A DNA stretch of 64,000 nucleotides, taken from NCBI GenBank assembly GCA_934129895.1, contig CAKOWY010000001.1, positions 124,001-188,000 on the forward strand, given 5' to 3'. Under the pieces are notes generated by a model. It did not search any database. It had not been told where the DNA came from and saw only the letters and a list, made by a program, of their open reading frames with translations. The translations under genes and the position numbers were made by a program. The DNA comes from an uncultured Clostridia bacterium. GTDB taxonomy: Bacteria > Bacillota > Clostridia > TANB77 > CAG-508. How positions within the stretch are numbered: position 1 is the stretch's first letter; each line of letters begins with the position of its first letter. This document shows positions 17,700-27,482 of this stretch, piece after piece.

Positions 17700-18689
17700 T
17701 CAATTAAGCAAATTCAATAAACTTTTAAAAGCTTTTTCTATTTGCTCATTATCTCTTCCATTTAAATCATAATGGATAGAATCATTTTTACACCCAGATA
17801 AGTGTAATACCAAATTTGATGATAAAAATAAACTAAATACTCCTTCTTGACATTCTCCTTTTTTATATAATAAACAATTTTTTCTACAGAAATCTGAATA
17901 TCTAGCGCCTCTTGTTGAGTCTTTTACCTGAACCCAGTTATCACCTCTAAAATAACAACTCATAGGAATACCATGTTTTTTTCCAATTAATGATGTTGTC
18001 CATTCTGATTGAGAATGTGTTGAAATTTGGCATAAGAAATCATAAAAATTACTCATTGGCACGAAAAGTTCTTGCCATAAATCATAAGCTTCTTTTCCAG
18101 TAACCTCATTAGAATAACCTAAATATTCAGAAAATTTATTTAAGTCTAATAATTTTACATTTACATCTAATTCATCTATTGCTTTTTGTACAAGTTCTCT
18201 TACTTCACATTCATTCAGTTTTGTTACAACAATATTATATCTAACTGAAATCTTATTTTTTCTTAAAGCTCTTGTTATTTCTATAACATTTTGAGAAAGA
18301 TATTTAGGAAAATGAACACCACATATATATTTTGAAAGACTATCAACACTAAAAACAATATCTATATATTCTTTGTATTTTTTTAGCACATCTATATATT
18401 CTAAAATTCTAAATCCATTTGTATTAATTCTTACTTTTGTATCTTTGAATTTCATAATATATTCAATAAGCTCACCAAAATAGCTTACACTTGTTGGCTC
18501 TCCTCCTGTAATCCTAAAATTTGCTATTCCTTTTGCATAAGCATTGGAAATAATCTTTTTTACATCATCAAAAGAAATAGTTTCTCTTTCTTTTGATATG
18601 CTTTCTCCACCTTTCTTACAATAAAAACATTGATAATTACAATAAGTTGTGATTGCGATTGCCAAATAAGTATTTACCCGTTTTTTCAT
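17700..18689 (-). CDS. Radical SAM protein, MoaA-like
   Basis: A 329-residue radical SAM enzyme. The cluster-binding C17-x3-C21-x2-C24 (TTYCNYQCFYCKK) and the SAM-binding ITGGEPT motif are clear, as is the VRINTNG strand. The C-terminal part carries further cysteines (245, 268, 272, 280, 300), which could hold an auxiliary iron-sulfur cluster as in MoaA. It lacks the C-terminal Gly-Gly of MoaA, and no other molybdopterin genes are near, so it is probably a MoaA relative with another substrate. It is followed by a LysR regulator and preceded by the Wadjet operon, from which it is separated by about 125 bases. Confidence 0.85.
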   Translation of the reverse strand: MKKRVNTYLAIAITTYCNYQCFYCKKGGESISKERETISFDDVKKIISNAYAKGIANFRITGGEPTSVSYFGELIEYIMKFKDTKVRINTNGFRILEYIDVLKKYKEYIDIVFSVDSLSKYICGVHFPKYLSQNVIEITRALRKNKISVRYNIVVTKLNECEVRELVQKAIDELDVNVKLLDLNKFSEYLGYSNEVTGKEAYDLWQELFVPMSNFYDFLCQISTHSQSEWTTSLIGKKHGIPMSCYFRGDNWVQVKDSTRGARYSDFCRKNCLLYKKGECQEGVFSLFLSSNLVLHLSGCKNDSIHYDLNGRDNEQIEKAFKSLLNLLN

Positions 18690-18815
18690 CTAATTTGCCT
18701 CCTAATATTATTAGTATCTGTTATATAAATACTACATATTATTTTAGCATACTATTTATATTATTTGAAATACATAAATGTCAGTTTGCGATAACTAAAT
18801 GGAATATCATTTTTA

Positions 18816-21800
18816 TTAAAACAACTTTTGCTGATTTCCATCAATTATATCAAAATTCATATTCTTCAAAGAATCCTCTGTTCTAAACTCTTGTTCAACA
18901 ACAACTGTTTTCTTATTACCATCTTTAAACTCATGTTTTAATACATAATTTACCTCAAACATTGATATAATTTCTTTACTTATATTATGACCTGGTGCAA
19001 TTAATTGGACATTATTTTCTTTTAATATTTCAAACATAACTTTCCATAAAAATACAGCACTTGTTGCACCAAAAGGATTATCAACAATTATAACTTTTTT
19101 ACATTTGCTTGAACCATCTTTTCTTGTAAGCATGCTAATATAAGAAATTATACAAACTGCAAACATAAAGTAAATTGCATTAACTTGTCCATCTGATCCT
19201 AAATCTTCTTCCCATTTCTTATATGTTGAATGTTCTTGCACATCTTCAATCTTATATAATTTAACATAAGCTTTATCTATATTTACAATTTGTCCAACTA
19301 ACATTTTTGAAGAAAGTTTTTCATTTAAAACTTCTTTAGTCATTTCTTCTGGCTTTTCTTCCATGTCTTGTACAATTTTATAAATATATTCTTTCATTCT
19401 TCTTATTTTTTCATCTTTTTCATATTCAAATAATTCAAGTTTTATTATATTTATATCTTTTCCACCAAATTTAATTTTAGATAATCCTGGCAATTTTTCT
19501 AAATCTCTTACTATTGTTTCTGCTTTTTCAAAACATTTTGTAATAAAGTTTTCTTGATATTTTTCAAGTTTTTCAATTGCCTCATCAATATGTCTGATTC
19601 TCTCATTAATTAACTCTATAATAGTCAATATTCCTTGATTGTTATTTTCCGCTTCACTTAAACATACAGGATGATTTTTTATTCCTTCTATTGATTCTAA
19701 CACATCTTGTTTTATATAATAATTTTCAACACATTCTTTAATATGTTTTATATAACTATCAAAGTTTTGTTTTTGTTTTGATAATTCTTTATCTAAGCTA
19801 ATACTTTCTTGTTTGATTTTATTATATGTATATAATTCTGCTTCTAATATATTTTCAATATCAATTTCTGTTTGCTCTATTTTTTTATCTGTTATGAAAT
19901 TTTCTAAACCTATACATTCTTTCTTAAACTCTTCAACTTCATTTTCAACATCTTGGATTTTATTAGTAATATTTCTTATATTTGTTTTATTAGATGTGAT
20001 TTTATTTTTGTTTTCATTCATATATGTTTTGATTATTTCATTATTTGAAATTTTATCTTTAATTTTATATTCAAATCCTGATTTTTGTAATTGTCCAATT
20101 GATAATTTTATTTGTCCTATTATTTCACTTTCTGCTTTATCTTTTTCTGTTAGCCTGTCTTTTAATGATTTAATATTTTTTTCTAAAATATCAATATTTG
20201 TTTTATATGACTTCAAATCACTTTCATTTATTCTTTCAAATATTTGATTTTTTTCTTCAAAATCATGTACATAATATCCATTTTCTTCAATTCTATTTTG
20301 ACAATTATTCATATTTTGATTACACATATTTAATATTTTTACTAATTGATTATATGTTGATTCAGATGTACTAAATTTTTCTGTTAATGCTTTATATGTT
20401 GTTTCTATTTTTTCAAAACTTTCCTCAATAATCTCTACTTCTTCAAATTCTGTAAGTTCTGATAAATTTATCGAATATCTATTTTTTTGATTTTCTAGGT
20501 TACTTATTTGTTTTTCTAATATTCTTATTTCATCTTCAATCTCTTGAACTATTTCAATCTTCTCTTCTAAACTTTCTTTTAATATTTGTTCATTTGATTT
20601 CTCTTTACTGATTTGATCTTGAAGTTTTTGTAATTCATTATTTATATTTTTTAATTCATTTAAAACTTCAATTTCTTCCAAAATGCTTTTTTGTTCTTTT
20701 TCTAATAAAACATTTTCTTTAGAAAGTTCTTCTTTTTTCTCATTATTATTTTGAATATTATTGCTTAAGTCTTTTTTCTCTTTTTCTAATTTTTCTATTT
20801 GAGATTTTGCACTATCTACATTTTCATATAAAGAATCTATTATGTTTTTGCTTGAATATGTTTGTTCAAATATTTTAACTTCATTCAAATATTCTTGCTC
20901 TCTGTCAATTTTTGATTTTACATCTAATATTTTAGAATTTAATCCTTCAATATTTTTCTCTAATTTTGCCTTATATTCTTCAAGTTTTTCTGGGTTTGAA
21001 TTTTGCAATACATCAACAGATATAGGAAATATATAATCTTTACTTTTTATTACCGCTTCTTGTCTTAACATTTCAATATTTGCAATTGGTACTAAATTTT
21101 GTAATTCTGTTTCTATTTGTTTTGCTTTTAATTTTTCAAAACTATTATTATCAACAAATACTGAATACATTATTAATGGATTATTTTTTATTATTTCATT
21201 ACGTTTTTCTTCATCATATTCTGCTAACTTTTCAAATCCTGCAATTACATAATTACATTTATTTTCAAGCTTTTCTTTCAAATGTAATATATCTTCATTT
21301 GGAATTATTGTATTATATTTATTAATTAATTCAAGTTTTCTTGATTTTATTTGCTTTTCTATTTGATATGAATTTCTTTGCTTTTCTTTTTCCTCTATAC
21401 TTGCCTCTATTGTTTGTTTTACATTTACAAAATCTACATCAAATAATTTGGCTAATTTTTCTATACTATTTTTCGCTTTTTCATATTTTTGAACATCTGA
21501 TTCTGCATCTTTAAATACTTTATTTTGAAGTATTTGATTTGCTCTATTTTGAGCAAGTTCTTGATTTATTTTTATATTTTCATTATCTAATCTTTCTATT
21601 TCTGCATTATTTTTTTCTGCTTTTTCTTTACATTCATTTTGTAATTTTTCTTCTTTTTCTATTCCTTCATCAATATTTAAAATTAAATCAAGTTTTCCTT
21701 TTTCTGTGAACTCATTTGTGATTATATTTTTGTTTTTATTTTCTTCATCAATTTGTTTTTGATAATTTTCTATATTTAAACAACATTTTGTAAAATCTGT

Positions 21801-23204
21801 TCTTGCAAAATTTTCTTGATCTTTTGCAATCTTTCTGGCACTAGCTTTTTCATCTTTTTCTTTTAAACTATCAGAATATTGTTTACTAATCTTTTCTATT
21901 AATTCTTGTAATTTTAATTTATAATTATATCCATAAATATTATATTTTTTAGCCAAATCTTTATCAGCAATTTGCATACTATTTATTTGTATTTGTGTTT
22001 TATCTCTTTCTTGCTTATTTTCTAAATATTCAACATATTCATTTTGAGCTTTTGACAATGCTAATTTCTTTTCCACATCATCTTTTTTGGCTTGTATTTT
22101 TTGTATTTCAGTGTCTATATTTTGCTTGTCATTTTCAATTTCTGCTTTGTCATTATGTAATTTATCTATTTTATATTTTTCGTTTTCAATATTTAATTTT
22201 GTATTTTCATCTTGCAATCTAGCAATTTCATCTGTTTCATGTTGAATTTTGTCTTTCAATTCATTCATTTTATGTTGCTTATATTGATATGCTTCATTTG
22301 CTTTTTTATTTATTTTATCAATTCTGTTAAATACATCAATAAATTTTGCATTTTCTTTTTGAAGATTTTCATACATTTCTTTTGCTTGTTCATATTCTTT
22401 TTTGTTATCATTTTGCTTTCTAAATAACATTAAATTATCTTTTAATTCTATCAATGTATCTACTAATGTATCTTCTGTCTCATCACTATTTTGTAAATTG
22501 ATATTATCAATTATTTTTATTAAAAAGTTTTCTATTAATTTTCTTGATGTTTTATTTTCTTTGAAATATTTTTCTATATAATTTTCAGATACATTTATTT
22601 CTGATATAAGCTTCCATTCTGCTGATATAAGTCCATAATATTCTATTCTTTTCATATAGTCTTTTTTGCTATCAAAAATTTCTACAGGTAATCCATCTTT
22701 TTTCATTCCACTAAGATATTGTCTTAATTTATCATAAGACATATAAATTTTATCATTTCCGTCTCTTGTTACAAGTGGTAATTTCTTTATATCTATTTGT
22801 GCATAATCATTATAAAAATAACAATAATTGTAATAATCTATTTCTAGTTTATTATCATCTTCTTCATCATTATCTGACTCTTGTTTTTTTCTTGCACAAA
22901 ATCCTGTAAGCATATATTTGTATTCATATCCTTCATCAAGTTCCCATTCTACAAGACAATGTGATGTTCTTTTTGTGTTTCCACCTATAAATATATTTTT
23001 TATAGGCTTTTCTTTTTTTAAATATGTATTTGGAAGTACTGTTTGTAAAAGCATTAATATTAGCATTGATTTTCCGCCAGTATTTATTAAATCATATGTC
23101 GTAGATTTTCCATCTAATCTCATATTAAAATCATCATATATGCTTTTTGCATCATTATAGTTTACATTTACTAATCGAATTCTATTAATATGTGGCACTT
23201 TCAT
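18816..23204 (-). CDS. jetC: Wadjet-type SMC ATPase JetC
   Basis: A 1462-residue SMC-like ATPase, the motor of a MukB/MksB-type complex. The N-terminal head has Walker A (LINTGGKSMLILM, about residues 39-51). A very long Glu/Lys/Asn-rich coiled coil with a probable hinge near 600-750 follows. The C-terminal head has DLGSDGQVNAIYFM as signature-like motif and VIIVDNPFGATS as Walker B. In Wadjet systems this complex extrudes DNA and directs plasmid cleavage. It overlaps jetB by 20 bases. The GTG at codon 3 (23198) has better spacing from the AGGAGG site than the ATG, so the true start may be two codons later. Confidence 0.88.
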   Translation of the reverse strand: MKVPHINRIRLVNVNYNDAKSIYDDFNMRLDGKSTTYDLINTGGKSMLILMLLQTVLPNTYLKKEKPIKNIFIGGNTKRTSHCLVEWELDEGYEYKYMLTGFCARKKQESDNDEEDDNKLEIDYYNYCYFYNDYAQIDIKKLPLVTRDGNDKIYMSYDKLRQYLSGMKKDGLPVEIFDSKKDYMKRIEYYGLISAEWKLISEINVSENYIEKYFKENKTSRKLIENFLIKIIDNINLQNSDETEDTLVDTLIELKDNLMLFRKQNDNKKEYEQAKEMYENLQKENAKFIDVFNRIDKINKKANEAYQYKQHKMNELKDKIQHETDEIARLQDENTKLNIENEKYKIDKLHNDKAEIENDKQNIDTEIQKIQAKKDDVEKKLALSKAQNEYVEYLENKQERDKTQIQINSMQIADKDLAKKYNIYGYNYKLKLQELIEKISKQYSDSLKEKDEKASARKIAKDQENFARTDFTKCCLNIENYQKQIDEENKNKNIITNEFTEKGKLDLILNIDEGIEKEEKLQNECKEKAEKNNAEIERLDNENIKINQELAQNRANQILQNKVFKDAESDVQKYEKAKNSIEKLAKLFDVDFVNVKQTIEASIEEKEKQRNSYQIEKQIKSRKLELINKYNTIIPNEDILHLKEKLENKCNYVIAGFEKLAEYDEEKRNEIIKNNPLIMYSVFVDNNSFEKLKAKQIETELQNLVPIANIEMLRQEAVIKSKDYIFPISVDVLQNSNPEKLEEYKAKLEKNIEGLNSKILDVKSKIDREQEYLNEVKIFEQTYSSKNIIDSLYENVDSAKSQIEKLEKEKKDLSNNIQNNNEKKEELSKENVLLEKEQKSILEEIEVLNELKNINNELQKLQDQISKEKSNEQILKESLEEKIEIVQEIEDEIRILEKQISNLENQKNRYSINLSELTEFEEVEIIEESFEKIETTYKALTEKFSTSESTYNQLVKILNMCNQNMNNCQNRIEENGYYVHDFEEKNQIFERINESDLKSYKTNIDILEKNIKSLKDRLTEKDKAESEIIGQIKLSIGQLQKSGFEYKIKDKISNNEIIKTYMNENKNKITSNKTNIRNITNKIQDVENEVEEFKKECIGLENFITDKKIEQTEIDIENILEAELYTYNKIKQESISLDKELSKQKQNFDSYIKHIKECVENYYIKQDVLESIEGIKNHPVCLSEAENNNQGILTIIELINERIRHIDEAIEKLEKYQENFITKCFEKAETIVRDLEKLPGLSKIKFGGKDINIIKLELFEYEKDEKIRRMKEYIYKIVQDMEEKPEEMTKEVLNEKLSSKMLVGQIVNIDKAYVKLYKIEDVQEHSTYKKWEEDLGSDGQVNAIYFMFAVCIISYISMLTRKDGSSKCKKVIIVDNPFGATSAVFLWKVMFEILKENNVQLIAPGHNISKEIISMFEVNYVLKHEFKDGNKKTVVVEQEFRTEDSLKNMNFDIIDGNQQKLF

Positions 23205-23916
23205 TACCTCCTAATTCATATACATATTCAAGTAATCTATTTTTATTTTCTTTACTATATTCAAAGTAAAAATAGACTATTGATTTGAATCTTGTTGTAA
23301 TTGATATTATTCTTCTTTCCTCATCAAAGAAAATTAGATTTTCTTCTTGCATAAAATTTAATACTAATTTTACAAAAGATATTTTATCATTTTTTCCAGA
23401 GTTGATGTCTTCTCTTGCATCTGGCAACCTTTCCCATACTTTTTTTACATCTCTAAAATTATATTCATTTTCTTCACTTATTTTTTCAATATCTTCTTTT
23501 ACAAGACTTTGAAATTTTATATTTATTGTTTCTATTAATTCGTCAAGACCTAAATAGCTTCTTGGTGAATTTAGTCCAGATTCTCTATAAAAACATGTTA
23601 TTATTGTTAATATTATAAAATACATTAAATATATATCTTCATTTTTATTTAATATTTTAATTTTTTTCTTCAAATCTTCATTTGAATAACCAAATACTTT
23701 ATTATCAAGCATTACACATAAATTCAATGTATTGTCTAATCTATAAATATTAAATCCCATCTTTTCAGAAATCATATCACATAAGCTTTCTACTTCATCA
23801 TTTCCAACATATTGTTGATATAATTCTGTGTTTTCAGATTTTTTTATTTCTTTATTTTGTAATAATGTATTTATTATTTCTAATGCTATATTTAAACTAT
23901 CTTTTATTTCTTCCAA
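23185..23916 (-). CDS. jetB: Wadjet component JetB (MksE-like)
   Basis: A 243-residue protein encoded between the putative JetA and JetC, the position of the MukE/MksE-like winged-helix kite subunit. It is mostly helical, with a central hydrophobic stretch (YLMYFIILTIITCFY) and the segment RDVKKVWERLPDAREDINSG. It starts with TTG at a well-placed AAAGGAG site, 13 bases after jetA. Sequence similarity to MukE is not visible by eye, so the call rests on size, order and operon. It may correspond to the DUF6063 family, but I cannot confirm that. Confidence 0.75.
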   Translation of the reverse strand: MEEIKDSLNIALEIINTLLQNKEIKKSENTELYQQYVGNDEVESLCDMISEKMGFNIYRLDNTLNLCVMLDNKVFGYSNEDLKKKIKILNKNEDIYLMYFIILTIITCFYRESGLNSPRSYLGLDELIETINIKFQSLVKEDIEKISEENEYNFRDVKKVWERLPDAREDINSGKNDKISFVKLVLNFMQEENLIFFDEERRIISITTRFKSIVYFYFEYSKENKNRLLEYVYELGGNESATY

Positions 23917-23929
23917 TTTTTGCTCCTTT

Positions 23930-25438
23930 CTATGAATTTGCTGAAATAATAATATTAGTTATTTTCAATCCATTTCCAAAGTCAATATCATCATTTTGTG
24001 TTATTATTCTAATTTGATTAAATGAATAATCTTTAAACATTTCGTCAGATTCTGCTGTTAATTCTTTTTTATCATTTAAAAATATTACAAAAGATATAAA
24101 ATCGCCATTATATAATGATTTTTCTCCATAATTTGATCTTATAAATTCTGAATATTCTTTTAAATCAAAACTTTTTCTCGTTTTTAATAAAAGTAACATA
24201 TTTTCAAAATAAAATTTAAAATTATGTACTACTCTTTTTTTAGTAATATCATCAATTGTATCTATTTGATGTGTTTGTGATTTTTCTTTTTGTTCTTCTT
24301 CTTTTTTATCTTGATTAATTTTTTGTGATTCTAATGATTTAATTGGATTAAAACTTTTTAATTTCTTTGGTAATAAAAATGGTGATATAAAATAAAATAA
24401 TTTTTCTGGATTATTTGTTTTTGATATAACCTTTTCAAATTCTTGCTCAAATTTGAATTTTTCTGAAAATGCACTTCTTGCTCTCATACCTATTATTTCA
24501 TCATGTTTTTTGGTCATTTCTATTGCTTCTTTTAATAATTTTGTATGACTATTTATTGTTTTGTTTAATTCTTTTTCTATCTTTTTTATTAATGATATTG
24601 TTTGCTTTTCTTTTTCATTTAATTGATTTGATTCATTTTGGGCTAAATATTCATTGTAAATATTATCTACTAATTCTAATACTTCTCCAAATAATTCTTC
24701 TTCCTCATTTATTTGTCCTTCAACAGATTCATGATACTTGTTATATTCTTCTATTCCTTCTTTTCCACCATACATTAGTGCTTCAAGTACTAGTTCTTTT
24801 TGTTCACTTTTTTTCTTTACTTCTATATTTAGTCTTTTTATCGTATCATAAGCATAATTAAATGAACCTTTTTCTATTTGTTTTCTAAATAATAATAAAT
24901 TTATTGTTATTTGTGCTGAATCTGGAAATTCTTTTGTTTTTAAGTAAAAATCTATTCCTTGTGGTGTTATATAATAATTTAGCTTTCCATTTTCTCCTAA
25001 TTTTATTTCTATATATTTTATATGCCTATCTTTATTTTCTTTTTCTTTTAAACTGTAATATTCATAAGTAAAATTGTTTCCGTTATTTTGTGCTACATCT
25101 AATATCTTATTTACTATTTCTTTTACATTTTCTTGCTTTTTATTATATATTTTATAAATAAAATATTCTGTAAAATCTACTATATCTTGATATTCGATTT
25201 TTCTATTATTTAATTTTCCTGTATAAAGTAGATATGATAATATCGCTATAAACACTGAATTTAAGTCAATTTCAGTTTTTTCATCTTGTAATTTTTTATT
25301 TATTACAAAATAAGGATAATAGATTTTTAAGTTTTCTTCTCTTGAATCTATTTCTTCTATTACATCTTTTATTATTTCTTCATAAGATTGCTCTTTTATA
25401 TCTTCTACTGTAAATACTTCTTTTTCTTCGTTTTCCAA
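23930..25438 (-). CDS. jetA: Wadjet component JetA (kleisin, MksF-like)
   Basis: A 502-residue, largely helical protein in the position of the kleisin subunit that bridges SMC heads. An N-terminal winged-helix-like part (residues about 45-190) is followed by coiled coil (about 200-340) and a C-terminal globular part. It opens with TTG three bases after the jetD stop, with an AGGAG site inside the end of jetD, so the two are translationally coupled. Identification is by size, helical character and its place between JetD and JetB. Confidence 0.78.
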   Translation of the reverse strand: MENEEKEVFTVEDIKEQSYEEIIKDVIEEIDSREENLKIYYPYFVINKKLQDEKTEIDLNSVFIAILSYLLYTGKLNNRKIEYQDIVDFTEYFIYKIYNKKQENVKEIVNKILDVAQNNGNNFTYEYYSLKEKENKDRHIKYIEIKLGENGKLNYYITPQGIDFYLKTKEFPDSAQITINLLLFRKQIEKGSFNYAYDTIKRLNIEVKKKSEQKELVLEALMYGGKEGIEEYNKYHESVEGQINEEEELFGEVLELVDNIYNEYLAQNESNQLNEKEKQTISLIKKIEKELNKTINSHTKLLKEAIEMTKKHDEIIGMRARSAFSEKFKFEQEFEKVISKTNNPEKLFYFISPFLLPKKLKSFNPIKSLESQKINQDKKEEEQKEKSQTHQIDTIDDITKKRVVHNFKFYFENMLLLLKTRKSFDLKEYSEFIRSNYGEKSLYNGDFISFVIFLNDKKELTAESDEMFKDYSFNQIRIITQNDDIDFGNGLKITNIIISANS

Positions 25439-25441
25439 AAT

Positions 25442-26437
25442 CTATTCTCCTTTCATTATTTTTTCTGCAATATTTGCATTAAACACTTCTTGTGGAATAT
25501 ATAATTTATTTTCAAATATATATTTTAATTTTTCTTGATAATTTTTATCAAATTCTTTTAAGAATTCTTCATTATTTTTTAAATTACAAATTTGGTTTGT
25601 TCTTATTTTATTGGGATTTTTTTCTATATCTAATATTTTTTGATATCCTAGTTTATAGGCTTTTATATTATATTGTGAATACTTACTTTTTAACTGTTCA
25701 TAAATATTTATTCCTTCATAATCAATATCTCCAAAATATTCGATTATGTTATTTTCTAATTTAAAATTATTGATAAATTCAAAGCTTTTTAATATCTTTT
25801 TTCCTTCTCCATATATTATTAAATATATATTTTTATATTTATTTGTTTTTACTGCATTTTGCATTGTCCAAAATGTATCTTTATTTTCTATTATTAAAAC
25901 TTTTCCTTTACTAAATTCTTTGTTTTCATAATAAAAAAATGGCTCATAAGTTTCATAACATTTTAAATCTTGTATTGTTAATCCAAGCTTTTTTATTATA
26001 TCTTCTCTTTCTTTTAGCAATTTTTCGTTTTGAAACATTTGATATGATCTTTCGTTTATTGTTAAGACACCTTCTATTGGTTTTGAAATAAATTTACTTA
26101 TTGAATTAATAATTTCTTTGTCTTTTTGATATTCTTTTGTATTTTTTAAATAATAGTCTATTTTAAGCTTATTTGCTAAATTTATAATTTCTTGTTTGAC
26201 ATCTGCATTTTCTTGTTTTATTATTTTATATTTTTCTGAAATTCCTTCTACATTTGTTTTTGATGTTTTTTGTGGTTCTATATATCTCTCTTGAACTAAT
26301 TTTTCAATTTCGTTTTTTAGTATTTTTTCATTTTGTGGAGTGTATTCAAGATTTAGGTTTTCTCTTATTTCTTTTATGTTTATTGTTTTTGATTTTTTAG
26401 ATTTTATTAGTACTATTATTTGTTCTTTTATTTCCAT
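25442..26437 (-). CDS. jetD: Wadjet nuclease subunit JetD (Toprim-like)
   Basis: A 331-residue protein with the JetD hallmarks. The C-terminal half has a Toprim-like fold: VLIIENKDTFW (Glu184, Asn185, Lys186) and EYFGDIDYEGINIYEQL with the metal-binding Asp237-x-Asp239. The N-terminal part is winged-helix-like (residues 1-75). In characterised Wadjet systems JetD is the topoVI-like nuclease that cuts small circular DNA. It is the first gene of the operon, with a GAAAGG ribosome site. The motif match makes this the firmest anchor for calling the four genes a Wadjet system. Confidence 0.87.
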   Translation of the reverse strand: MEIKEQIIVLIKSKKSKTINIKEIRENLNLEYTPQNEKILKNEIEKLVQERYIEPQKTSKTNVEGISEKYKIIKQENADVKQEIINLANKLKIDYYLKNTKEYQKDKEIINSISKFISKPIEGVLTINERSYQMFQNEKLLKEREDIIKKLGLTIQDLKCYETYEPFFYYENKEFSKGKVLIIENKDTFWTMQNAVKTNKYKNIYLIIYGEGKKILKSFEFINNFKLENNIIEYFGDIDYEGINIYEQLKSKYSQYNIKAYKLGYQKILDIEKNPNKIRTNQICNLKNNEEFLKEFDKNYQEKLKYIFENKLYIPQEVFNANIAEKIMKGE

Positions 26438-26534
26438 TTTTATACCTTTCTTTAAGGTTATTTTTCAGTTACATCATATCATAAAAGCCTTGAAAAATCA
26501 AGGTTTCATTGTTATTCTTGTAAAATTAATTAAT

Positions 26535-26577
26535 GCAAAAAAGTCAACTAGTTTTTTAGACTAATCGACTCTTTTGC
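26535..26577 (-). terminator. Terminator downstream of Ig-like membrane protein gene
   Basis: An 11-bp stem (AGTCGATTAGT / ACTAGTTGACT, with two G-U pairs), a CTAAAAA loop and six Ts on the minus strand, just after the stop at 26585. It separates this gene from the Wadjet operon. Confidence 0.8.
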
Positions 26578-26584
26578 GATAACA

Positions 26585-27133
26585 TTATTGGGTCAAATAA
26601 GCAACTCTGATAGCTGTTGCTTCATTTCCAGAACTATCACTTACAGAATAAAAAAGGATATATTTACCTTCTTCTGAATCATCCGGAAAACATTCACGTT
26701 TAACCTTCCATGTTAAGTCTCCATCATATCCATCAGTTGCCGTAAATCCAGGATCTTTATAGTTTTCAACACTCTTAACATAAACTGTGTCATCACCATT
26801 TAAAATGATTGTTGGAGGTTCAATATCTACAACATGTATAGTTTGTTTCAGAATACTACATGCAAACATATATCTTGCTTGATATGTTCCCACTTTGTTG
26901 ACATTCACATTGTTTGATGTCATCAAAGCTATATTTGACACATCTATTCCCATCCAACTTATTTGGGCTTGCTTAAATTCTTCTCCAACATTAATTGTTT
27001 CATCTTTGTTTTCAACAATTTTGGCTGATGCAAGCACAAAAATTATTAATGAGAGTACAAAAAATGTTATTAGTGTTACTCTTAAAAAGACTCCAACTGA
27101 ATATGCAAACTGACTCCGTGCCTTTCGACTCAT
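26585..27133 (-). CDS. Membrane-anchored protein with bacterial Ig-like domain (DUF5011-like)
   Basis: A 182-residue protein with an N-terminal cytoplasmic basic segment (MSRKARSQF), one membrane helix (about residues 17-39) and an outside part. The outside part ends in an Ig-like/HYR-type domain: PPTIILNGDDTVYV, then YKDPGFTATDGYDGD and YSVSDSSGNEATAIR, the pattern of DUF5011 modules. The start at 27133 is set by the CAGGAGG site; an upstream TTG (27196) lacks one. Base composition is richer in G+C than its neighbours, suggesting later arrival. It is monocistronic with its own terminator. Function unknown; probably a small surface or cell-envelope protein. Confidence 0.8.
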   Translation of the reverse strand: MSRKARSQFAYSVGVFLRVTLITFFVLSLIIFVLASAKIVENKDETINVGEEFKQAQISWMGIDVSNIALMTSNNVNVNKVGTYQARYMFACSILKQTIHVVDIEPPTIILNGDDTVYVKSVENYKDPGFTATDGYDGDLTWKVKRECFPDDSEEGKYILFYSVSDSSGNEATAIRVAYLTQ

Positions 27134-27282
27134 AATGTTTCCTCCTGTCCTTTCCATAATAAATTGCTTACTACATGGATAAAAATTGGGTTCCAAATAT
27201 AAATTATATCAAAAATTTGCATTAAAGTAAATGTATTTTTTTCATAATTTTTGGAAACTATATATTTAGGTGGTGATATTTT

Positions 27283-27456
27283 ATGACAAGTAAAGAACTT
27301 TTATATGTTGAAGATGCTTTAGGACATGAAAATTATTTAAAAACATGCAGTAAAAAAACAGCTTCACAACTTACAGACCCGACACTTGCAGCCTATATTG
27401 GCGAATTAGAAAAAAAGCATACTGAACTATATAATAAATTTTTAAATTTATTATAA
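27283..27456 (+). CDS. Small protein (57 residues) upstream of CotF-like gene
   Basis: A short frame with an AGGTGGTG ribosome site about 6 bases before the ATG. It encodes MTSKELLYVEDALGHENYLK then TCSKKTASQLTDPTLAAYIG and a charged helical end. The pattern (ELLYVEDALGHE...D..LAAYI..LE..H) resembles small coat-associated proteins encoded beside CotF-type genes in Clostridia, with helix pairs like a mini-ferritin. It lies 26 bases before the CotF-like start, so the two are almost certainly one sporulation operon. Codon usage fits the genome. Confidence 0.8.
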   Translation: MTSKELLYVEDALGHENYLKTCSKKTASQLTDPTLAAYIGELEKKHTELYNKFLNLL

Positions 27457-27482
27457 TATTTATGAAAGGAATGGTATTTACT

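Noticed and set aside
17700..18689. The radical SAM gene as a fifth member of the Wadjet operon
   Set aside because: It lies about 125 bases after jetC and has its own start region, and radical SAM enzymes are not known Wadjet parts.
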